Source: Gemmatimonadota bacterium (GTDB lineage Bacteria; Gemmatimonadota; Gemmatimonadetes; Palauibacterales; Palauibacteraceae). Taken from it: a stretch of DNA of 12,554 nucleotides. Numbering within the stretch: the stretch's first letter is position 1; every line of letters starts with the position of its first letter. Under the pieces are notes generated by a model. That model was not told the origin of the DNA. It searched no databases and worked only from the letters and a program-made list of their open reading frames with translations. Of the stretch, positions 7,652 to 12,554 are shown in pieces. The position numbers and the translations under genes were made by a program. The stretch covers positions 1 through 12,554 of the forward strand of contig JABDQB010000186.1 of the NCBI GenBank assembly GCA_013042495.1. The letters are read 5' to 3'.

Positions 7652-8251
7652 CTACACTTCGTCGGTTGGGGTCGGGACGCTTTCACGCGGACGCCCCGGC
7701 AGCCACATGGTTTCCGGCCGGCCCGCACGGAGATTGACGGCCCGTGCCAGCGTGAACAGAAGATCCGACAACCTATTAATATACGGAATCACCGTGCGGC
7801 TCAAAGCGGGGTCGGCCTCGACCAAAGCCGTTACCTTGCGCTCCCCACGTCGGCATACGGTCCTCGCCACATGCAGCTGAGCGCCAGCGCTGCAGCCTCC
7901 CGGCAACACGAACGCTGTCAGGGGAGGCAGCTCCTCGTCGAGTCGATCGATCCACTCCTCGAGATCACGGATCCGATTCGGTTCGAGAGCAGGAATCGTT
8001 CCGCGTTCGATCTCCCGCTCCGGGCGGGCCGAGGCCAGTCGCGACCCGAGAACGAACAGGTCTTCCTGCACGCGGCTCAGGTCTGCCGTGCCAAGCTCGT
8101 CGTCCTGATCGAGCGCGAGAACCACGCCCAGACACGCATTGAGCTCGTCCAGCGTGCCGTAGGCCGCCACCCGGGCGTCGTGTTTCGAGACCTCGAGTCC
8201 ACCGAACAACTTCGTGCGGCCGGTGTCCCCCCTACGCGTGTATATCTTCAT
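7652..8251 (-). CDS. pduO: PduO-type cob(I)alamin adenosyltransferase
   Basis: A 199-residue PduO/MMAB-type ATP:cob(I)alamin adenosyltransferase, which moves the adenosyl group of ATP onto reduced cobalamin to make adenosylcobalamin (coenzyme B12) in the cytoplasm. The ATP-binding N-terminal motif TRRGDTGRT is at 5-13, YGTLDELNACLG at 31-42, FVLPGG at 114-119, ARTVCRRGERKV at 129-140 and YINRLSDLLFTLAR at 157-170; these are the family's active-site blocks and all are intact. Length is normal for the family. ATG at 8251 forms an ATGA overlap with the end of the metalloprotease gene, and the canonical MKIYTRRGDTG start supports it. No adenosylcobalamin-dependent enzyme is in the window, so its client lies elsewhere. 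Confidence 0.95.
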   Translation of the reverse strand: MKIYTRRGDTGRTKLFGGLEVSKHDARVAAYGTLDELNACLGVVLALDQDDELGTADLSRVQEDLFVLGSRLASARPEREIERGTIPALEPNRIRDLEEWIDRLDEELPPLTAFVLPGGCSAGAQLHVARTVCRRGERKVTALVEADPALSRTVIPYINRLSDLLFTLARAVNLRAGRPETMWLPGRPRESVPTPTDEV

Positions 8252-8961
8252 GGAACGGTAACCATTTCTGATTGAAGTCTCTCGTACAACTGCCGCGCCG
8301 AACGGATATCCCTATCCGACAGGTTCATATTACGGTTTCCCGCGTGCATTACGTCGCTCGGGTCGTCGCTGTGAGGGAGACCGACCACGTGCCCGAGTTC
8401 ATGCAGGGCGACCAGGAACAGGAATTCGTCGCTCATCGGCGTGCCCCCTTCATGCTCCGTCGCCAGGGTCACCACGGCCGAGCTCAACCAGCCCTCTCCA
8501 TCCGTTTCCCAGTCCGTGGTTCCCGCCTGGTGGGCTTCGAACCGGCGGATCCAGCGAAACTCCACATCTGCCGCACGCGGGTGCTCGGTAAGCTCGAACA
8601 CCAGCGGAACGCCGCCCACGACGTTCCACGCCTCCATGGCGCGCAGGGTTCCGTCCCAAAACTCCTGCCGCTCGGGTGGAGGGTCCGTGAAGTGTACCCA
8701 CAGTGTCCTCTGCTCATCCGTGCCGGTCCGCCAGAGAGGGATGGCCGATTCGTGGGCACCGTCGAGGTTGCCGACGTACACGTCGGCCGGAGGAACGACC
8801 CCCGGACCCCTGTAGTCCGCCTGCGCGGCCGCAACCGCCGGAAAGACGCACAAGGTCAGCCCGGCTGACGCTCCGGCCACCGCAATGCGGCGCCACGTTT
8901 TGGTGCTCGGGCTTGCCGTGCAAAGAACGGGTCGGTTTATGAGTGCCTCCCGGCGTATCAC
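8248..8961 (-). CDS. Secreted matrixin-like zinc metalloprotease (M10-type)
   Basis: A 237-residue exported zinc metalloprotease. An N-terminal signal peptide is visible: TWRRIAVAGASAGLTLC (22-38) and a hydrophobic stretch ending AVAAAQA, with cleavage likely after Ala48. The catalytic motif HELGHVVGLPH spans 187-197, giving zinc ligands His187, His191 and His197 and base Glu188, as in HExxHxxGxxH metzincins. DVM (203-205) and the following MNLSDRDIRSARQLY match the Met-turn and last helix of matrixins. No propeptide cysteine switch is evident, and the protein is short. The start is GTG at 8961, overlapping the glcE stop as GTGA; no other start codon exists before the signal peptide. Substrate and final location (periplasm or outside) are unknown. 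Confidence 0.88.
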   Translation of the reverse strand: MIRREALINRPVLCTASPSTKTWRRIAVAGASAGLTLCVFPAVAAAQADYRGPGVVPPADVYVGNLDGAHESAIPLWRTGTDEQRTLWVHFTDPPPERQEFWDGTLRAMEAWNVVGGVPLVFELTEHPRAADVEFRWIRRFEAHQAGTTDWETDGEGWLSSAVVTLATEHEGGTPMSDEFLFLVALHELGHVVGLPHSDDPSDVMHAGNRNMNLSDRDIRSARQLYERLQSEMVTVP

Positions 8962-10160
8962 AGGTAGTCAGCCTGCCAGGGAACCTGGAGCCCGCCAAAA
9001 GCCGCCAGCCAGCGGCTCTCGATCTCCCTCGCTCCGATGCTTCTCATTCTTCGTGCCGCTTCGTGTTCCGCATGGCCTCCTCGCTCGATGCGGACGGACG
9101 GCGCGTCGAGAGACGGTCCGGCCACGCCCACCCGTCCGCCCGCCTCGGCCAACGTGGTCAGCCAGGCGGGAGCGTGTCGCTGTCCCGCGGCTTCTTGCCG
9201 CTGGGTCGACACGCGAACCACGCCGATCGCCGGGTACGCCTCGACGGTCCACGGATCCAACTCCCTCGCGAGCCGGCGGTTCACGTCCTTCAGGCCGGCG
9301 GAAAGATAGCCGCGTCCGAACGTAACGCGGTAGGCGGCGCTGGTGCCGGGGCGAACCGGTCGCTCTACGCCGACGCTGCCGGAGGACGTCGCCTCGCGCT
9401 CCTGCTCACGGATATCCACCCCTCGATCCCGGGCCCAGGCTTCGAGTTTCTCCGCCCTCGCCGACACTGATTTCGGCCCGCCAGCGATCGAGACGGTCAT
9501 GGACGGCGGCTCCGTCATACCGGCCTTGACCCGCCAGCGCACGGCCTCGAGTCGCGGCATACCGGACAACGCCGCCTGAACGTCGTGGAGGGATTCACCG
9601 GTAAGTTCGAACCGCCGGAGGATCCGGGGGCGAGGCCACAACCGAAGGGTCGCCGCAGTCACGATCCCGAGCCGGGAGCGGCTTCCGCAGATCAACTTCG
9701 GGACATCGTAGCCGGCGACGTTCTTCATCACAGGACGCCCCCAGGACGTACTTCGACCGTCCCAAAGAAGCAGCGTGCAGGCGAGAACGTGCCGGCGAAC
9801 GGGGCCGAAGCTGGCATCGAACTCGCCGACAGGGGCCGCGGCTATCCACCCGCCGATCGATCGGTCGTCCGGCGCTTCCGCGAATGGAAACCAAAGGTCC
9901 TCTTCGTCTACGATCCGGGCGAGAGCCGACATTCGCATCCCGGCCCCCACCGTAATGGTGAGGTCCCGCGGCCGGAAGTCGACAACGTGAGAGAGGTGGG
10001 TCGTCGAGACGCTGGATCGGGGAAGCGTCCCCAGTCCGGTCGGCGAACGGTCCAGGGGCGCGCCCGTCACGGCTGGCGCTCGCTCGTCCACCAACCGATC
10101 GGTGGACGACTCGACCCACTCCCTCAAATCGAGCTCCGATTCGGGCCGGTAGGTTTTCAC
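8958..10160 (-). CDS. glcE: Glycolate dehydrogenase FAD-binding subunit GlcE
   Basis: A 400-residue FAD-linked oxidase (FAD_binding_4 fold), the second flavin subunit of glycolate dehydrogenase. LSHVVDFRPRDLTITVGAGM (56-75), SIGGWIAAAPVGE (101-113), the conserved RPVMKNVAGYDVPKL (142-156) and CGSRSRLGIVTAATLRLWPRP (158-178) match GlcE closely, especially the MKNVAGYD block. The usual Gly-rich GGGTK-like loop expected just before this region is not recognisable; residues 31-44 read VTGAPLDRSPTGLG instead. The start is GTG at 10160, overlapping the glcD stop as GTGA. It lies directly after glcD, as in other glycolate oxidase operons, but glcF does not follow it. It is somewhat longer than E. 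coli GlcE (about 350). Confidence 0.93.
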   Translation of the reverse strand: MKTYRPESELDLREWVESSTDRLVDERAPAVTGAPLDRSPTGLGTLPRSSVSTTHLSHVVDFRPRDLTITVGAGMRMSALARIVDEEDLWFPFAEAPDDRSIGGWIAAAPVGEFDASFGPVRRHVLACTLLLWDGRSTSWGRPVMKNVAGYDVPKLICGSRSRLGIVTAATLRLWPRPRILRRFELTGESLHDVQAALSGMPRLEAVRWRVKAGMTEPPSMTVSIAGGPKSVSARAEKLEAWARDRGVDIREQEREATSSGSVGVERPVRPGTSAAYRVTFGRGYLSAGLKDVNRRLARELDPWTVEAYPAIGVVRVSTQRQEAAGQRHAPAWLTTLAEAGGRVGVAGPSLDAPSVRIERGGHAEHEAARRMRSIGAREIESRWLAAFGGLQVPWQADYL

Positions 10161-11566
10161 CCGGTGAGGTCCCCGACCGCTTCCGGCAGCAGCTTGCCCG
10201 GGTTTGCGAGATCGAGGCGATCCGTCGCCTCCCTGACGGCCCGCATGATCTCCAACTCATCGCTGCCGAACACCAGGCCCATGTGACGAACCTTATCCGC
10301 ACCGACTCCGTGCTCTCCCGTGATGGTTCCCCCGGCCTCCACGCACAAAGCCATGATCTCGGCGCCGGCGTCCTGGACGCGGGTCACCTGGTCGGGATCG
10401 CGACGGTCGAACAGCAGATTCGGATGCACGTTGCCATCGCCGGCATGGAAAAAGTTTGCGATCCGGAGGTCGTGCCGGCGAGCGATCTCCATGAACCGGG
10501 GCAGAAGATCTGGCAGCGTCGACCGTGGGACGGCCGCATCCTGGACGAAGACGTCGGGCGCCAGCCGGCCCAGCGCTCCATACGCCTTCTTCCTGGCTTG
10601 CCAGATGGCGAGGCGCTCCTGGTCCGTGTGAGCGTGACGGACCTCCCTGGCGCCACAATTCATGACGGCCTTTTCGGCCTCCTCGAGGTCCTCGACGGCC
10701 TCGTCCGGGTCGCCCTCGCATTCGACGACCAGGGCTGCCTCGGTGTCGAGCGGCAGCCCGGCCGCGAATATCGACGATTCGACTACGGCTATCGTCTCCC
10801 GGTCCACGAGCTCCAGCGCGACGGGAACGACCCCGGCATCGAAAATCTCTCCAACGGCCCGGCCTGCGTCCGCCACGCTGTCGAACAGAGCGAGGAAAGT
10901 CCGCACACCGGCCGCAACGGGAGCGAGATTGACACGAATCCGGCTGATCACGCCGAGCGTGCCTTCGGACCCCGTGAAGATTCCGGCCAGGTCCAGGCCG
11001 CCATCCGCGCCGCGCCCGACCACGAGAGGTGTCCCATCCGGCAGGATGACCTCCAGCGCCGCCACGTGGTCGGAGGTCACCCCATGTTTCAGGCAGTGCG
11101 GTCCTCCCGCGTTCATCGCGACGTTTCCACCGATCGTGCACGCGGCGGCGCTGGCCGGATCGGGCAAATAGCGCAAACCGTACTCTTCGGCTGCCCCATT
11201 GATGGCGTCCGTCAACACCCCCGGTTCCACGAGGGCCGTCTGCGCTGCAGCGTCCACTTCGAGTATCCGGTGCATGCGAGTCGTGCAGACCAGCACTCCA
11301 CCCCGGGCAACGGCACCGCCCGCCAGGCCGGTGCCCGCACCCCTCGCCACGAACGGGACTCTCGCTTCATGAAGCAAGCGGATCACTTCGATGAGCTCGT
11401 CTCGATCGGCAGGAAAGACGGCCGCATCGGGGAGACCCCTGGATGTAGTCAGCGCATCGGCCTCATAGGCTATGAGCCGGTCACGTTCGTCGAATACCGC
11501 GCCGGGCTGAACGACAGCTCGCAACGCGGATAGAAGGCCGGCCGGCAAGGCCCGTTCGGAGGACAT
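10157..11566 (-). CDS. glcD: Glycolate dehydrogenase catalytic subunit GlcD
   Basis: A 469-residue FAD-linked oxidase that oxidises glycolate (and possibly D-lactate) to glyoxylate; first gene of the operon. FAD-binding motifs are RGAGTGLAGGAV (75-86), CTIGGNVAMNAGGPHCLKHG (143-162) and TGSEGTLGVISRI (198-210). The C-terminal catalytic half has FFHAGDGNVHPNLLFD (372-387) and GTITGEHGVGADK (413-425), both typical of GlcD/D-lactate dehydrogenases; the closing DLANPGKLLP is also characteristic. D-lactate dehydrogenase alone would look similar, but the GlcE and GlcF companions settle the call. ATG at 11566 has no Shine-Dalgarno; a promoter candidate ends so close upstream that the transcript would begin at the ATG itself. 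Confidence 0.95.
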   Translation of the reverse strand: MSSERALPAGLLSALRAVVQPGAVFDERDRLIAYEADALTTSRGLPDAAVFPADRDELIEVIRLLHEARVPFVARGAGTGLAGGAVARGGVLVCTTRMHRILEVDAAAQTALVEPGVLTDAINGAAEEYGLRYLPDPASAAACTIGGNVAMNAGGPHCLKHGVTSDHVAALEVILPDGTPLVVGRGADGGLDLAGIFTGSEGTLGVISRIRVNLAPVAAGVRTFLALFDSVADAGRAVGEIFDAGVVPVALELVDRETIAVVESSIFAAGLPLDTEAALVVECEGDPDEAVEDLEEAEKAVMNCGAREVRHAHTDQERLAIWQARKKAYGALGRLAPDVFVQDAAVPRSTLPDLLPRFMEIARRHDLRIANFFHAGDGNVHPNLLFDRRDPDQVTRVQDAGAEIMALCVEAGGTITGEHGVGADKVRHMGLVFGSDELEIMRAVREATDRLDLANPGKLLPEAVGDLTG

Positions 11567-11572
11567 GGCCCG

Positions 11573-11601
11573 ACGTTAGGGGAGGCCCGGGAAACCGGCA
11601 A
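11573..11601 (-). promoter_or_regulatory. Candidate promoter of the glcD operon (leaderless)
   Basis: On the minus strand, TTGCCG (11596-11601) and TAACGT (11573-11578) are separated by 17 bases, matching sigma-70 -35 and TAnnnT -10 elements. The predicted transcription start falls on the A of the glcD ATG (11566), which would make the mRNA leaderless. The lack of a Shine-Dalgarno before glcD agrees with this. Confidence 0.5.
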
Positions 11602-11619
11602 GCGGAGGGCACAATCGGG

Positions 11620-11648
11620 TTGACAGACGGGGGGTCGACGCGTACCAT
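11620..11648 (+). promoter_or_regulatory. Sigma-70 promoter of the initiator tRNA gene
   Basis: A perfect TTGACA -35 (11620-11625) is followed after exactly 17 bases by TACCAT (11643-11648). The predicted transcription start near 11655 leaves only about four bases of leader before the tRNA. It runs divergently from the glcD promoter. Confidence 0.75.
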
Positions 11649-11658
11649 CGGGGCCCGT

Positions 11659-11732
<74 letters not shown>

Positions 11733-11745
11733 TTGTGTCGGATCC

Positions 11746-11785
11746 CGCCCCTGAACCTGGCAGCGCCAGGCGGGGCGCTTTTCTT
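11746..11785 (+). terminator. Rho-independent terminator after initiator tRNA
   Basis: The outer stem CGCCCC/GGGGCG (11746-11751 with 11772-11777) encloses the perfect inner stem CCTGGC-AGC-GCCAGG (11756-11770), with a four-base bulge on the left and one base on the right. CTTTTCTT follows (11778-11785). It would make the initiator tRNA a single-gene transcript. Confidence 0.8.
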
Positions 11786-11795
11786 GCGAATTCGG

Positions 11796-11808
11796 GTTGT
11801 TTGACAAC
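11796..11808 (+). promoter_or_regulatory. Palindrome containing TTGACA, possible -35 for the tRNA-Asn group
   Basis: GTTGTTTGACAAC is an inverted repeat (GTTGT/ACAAC around TTG) that contains a perfect TTGACA at 11801-11806. The terminator just upstream implies that a new promoter is needed for the next tRNAs. However, no acceptable -10 element lies 15-19 bases downstream, so this remains a weak call. Confidence 0.25.
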
Positions 11809-11869
11809 ATGCTGTGAGCCTGTGGGCCGCTCGATCGATGTGAGCGGCAGACAGTGTCCGGCGACGCAT

Positions 11870-11942
11870 TCCGGGGTAGCTCAGTGGCCAGAGCGGGTGG
11901 CTGTTAACCACTAGGTCGTGGGTTCGAATCCCACCCCCGGAG
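11870..11942 (+). tRNA. tRNA-Asn (GUU)
   Basis: A 73-base cloverleaf. The acceptor stem is TCCGGGG/CCCCGGA with discriminator G at 11942. The anticodon loop CTGTTAA (11901-11907) gives anticodon GTT at 11903-11905, and the T arm is GTGGG-TTCGAAT-CCCAC. Discriminator G is usual for tRNA-Asn. No CCA is encoded. Confidence 0.97.
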
Positions 11943-11985
11943 CTTATAGCGCGCAGCCGCGTACACGAAGCAGAACGACGAGTAA

Positions 11986-12059
11986 GGCTGGGTAGCTCAG
12001 CTTGGTAGAGCACCGCGCTGAAAACGCGGGTGTCGGCAGTTCAAATCTGCCCCCAGCCA
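11986..12059 (+). tRNA. tRNA-Phe (GAA)
   Basis: A 74-base cloverleaf. The acceptor stem is GGCTGGG/CCCAGCC with discriminator A. The anticodon stem CCGCG/CGCGG has loop CTGAAAA and anticodon GAA at 12020-12022. The T arm is GGCAG-TTCAAAT-CTGCC. No CCA is encoded. Confidence 0.97.
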
Positions 12060-12070
12060 TGCCGGAGCCA

Positions 12071-12143
12071 AGGGGCGTAGCTCAACTGGTAGAGCACCGG
12101 TCTCCAAAACCGGCGGCTGGGGGTTCGAGTCCCTCCGCCCCTG
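12071..12143 (+). tRNA. tRNA-Trp (CCA)
   Basis: A 73-base cloverleaf. The acceptor stem is AGGGGCG/CGCCCCT with discriminator G, as in other tRNA-Trp. The anticodon stem CCGGT/ACCGG has loop CTCCAAA and anticodon CCA at 12104-12106. It starts only 11 bases after tRNA-Phe. No 3' CCA is encoded. Confidence 0.97.
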
Positions 12144-12168
12144 TAAGGCCGGTTCCGGAGCAGTGCTG

Positions 12169-12240
<72 letters not shown>

Positions 12241-12278
12241 TCGTTGTGAAACCGGCGGTGGGAACCTGCTCGCGGCGA

Positions 12279-12352
12279 GCGCCCGTAGCTCAGCTGGATA
12301 GAGCACCGGCCTTCTAAGCCGGGGGTCCCAGGTTCGAGTCCTGGCGGGCGCG
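12279..12352 (+). tRNA. tRNA-Arg (UCU)
   Basis: A 74-base cloverleaf. The acceptor stem is GCGCCCG/CGGGCGC with discriminator G. The anticodon stem CCGGC/GCCGG has loop CTTCTAA and anticodon TCT at 12313-12315. The T arm is CCAGG-TTCGAGT-CCTGG. This is the last tRNA before the hairpin at 12367. No CCA is encoded. Confidence 0.97.
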
Positions 12353-12366
12353 TTGGATGGATGGAA

Positions 12367-12410
12367 AGAAACCAGCCCCACTGCCGGTTCGGGCGGTGGG
12401 GCTGGTTTCT
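12367..12410. terminator. Bidirectional terminator hairpin between convergent units
   Basis: The arm AGAAACCAGCCCCAC (12367-12381) pairs perfectly with GTGGGGCTGGTTTCT (12396-12410); four more pairs extend inward to a six-base loop, giving 19 pairs including one G-T. On the minus strand the stem is followed by more pyrimidine (TTTCTTTCC), so termination looks stronger for the surface-protein gene. It probably also ends the tRNA transcript on the plus strand. Confidence 0.75.
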
Positions 12411-12424
12411 CCTGGTGGTGCTAC

Positions 12425-12554
12425 CTACCCCCCGTGCCGGGTCCAGAAGACAATCACCCCGCAGGCGGAGAAGAGGTTGTACTGCACCGGAACACTCGCG
12501 GGGCTGTTGTAGATCTCGATCCCTGCGACCCGGTCCGGCTGGATGAACTGGTCC
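12425..12554 (-). CDS. C-terminal end of a carboxypeptidase-regulatory/TonB-plug-like surface protein (partial)
   Basis: The last 42 codons of a minus-strand gene whose body lies beyond the right edge; the stop TAG is at 12425-12427. The visible protein ends with QPDRVAGIEIYNSPASVPV, then QYN, a cysteine-containing SACGVIVFWTRHGG, and the stop. The pattern (IE-I-Y, A-x-VP-x-QYN, CG-I-V-WT) matches, from memory, the plug-like C-terminus of secreted carboxypeptidase-regulatory-like domain proteins common in Gemmatimonadota. The IE.Y...A...YN...CGVI.. segment is also the end of the TonB receptor plug fold. Function is probably at the outer membrane or cell surface. The gene ends 15 bases from the terminator hairpin, which supports it being real despite its short visible part. 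Confidence 0.7.
   Translation of the reverse strand, partial: DQFIQPDRVAGIEIYNSPASVPVQYNLFSACGVIVFWTRHGG

Noticed and set aside
6959..8275. Plus-strand open frame of 438 codons
   Set aside because: It is antisense to the HEAT protein and the adenosyltransferase, crosses their boundary, is rich in Arg, His and Gln, and shows no domain.
10283..11533. Plus-strand open frame of 416 codons
   Set aside because: It is fully antisense to glcD, whose family motifs are intact; no recognisable domain. Long antisense frames are expected in GC-rich coding DNA.

Overview
The window looks like a GC-rich bacterial chromosome segment. The best lineage clue is the partial gene at the right edge: a secreted-protein C-terminus with the pattern GIEIY...VP.QYN...CGVIVFWTR, which I associate with the large carboxypeptidase-regulatory-like/TonB-plug surface protein families of Gemmatimonadota. 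GTG and TTG starts, an apparently leaderless transcript, tRNAs without encoded CCA, and an HD-GYP/HEAT signalling pair fit that lineage but do not prove it. No phage, insertion sequence, CRISPR array or rRNA is visible.

Layout. Positions 131-11566 hold eleven genes, all on the minus strand. Transcription would run from right to left: glcD, glcE, a secreted matrixin-like metalloprotease, a PduO-type cobalamin adenosyltransferase, a HEAT-repeat protein, an HD-GYP-type protein, an alpha/beta hydrolase, a small NTF2-like lipoprotein, glcF, an FAD/NAD(P) oxidoreductase, and a MIP18/SufT-like Fe-S protein. Every one of the ten junctions is an overlap of 4-11 bases or a gap of at most 6 bases, so the set reads as one translationally coupled operon. 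A promoter candidate at 11573-11601 would start the transcript exactly at the glcD ATG. Positions 11643-12352 on the plus strand carry six tRNA genes: initiator Met, Asn, Phe, Trp, Thr and Arg. The initiator tRNA has its own promoter and is followed by a Rho-independent terminator. The tRNA cluster ends at a 19-bp hairpin, beyond which the minus-strand surface-protein gene converges.

How the genes fit together. GlcD, GlcE and GlcF are the three subunits of glycolate dehydrogenase, which oxidises glycolate to glyoxylate using FAD and Fe-S clusters. GlcF, the FAD oxidoreductase and the Fe-S assembly factor are adjacent and form a redox/Fe-S block. Between glcDE and glcF sits an unrelated-looking six-gene block. 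Its centre is a pair of neighbouring proteins (HEAT-repeat and HD-GYP-type) whose N-terminal domains appear homologous, suggesting a two-component regulatory or scaffold module. Why these are embedded in a glycolate oxidase operon is unknown. No stretch longer than about 140 bases lacks a gene; the leftmost 130 bases hold only a weak open frame and an imperfect tandem repeat.
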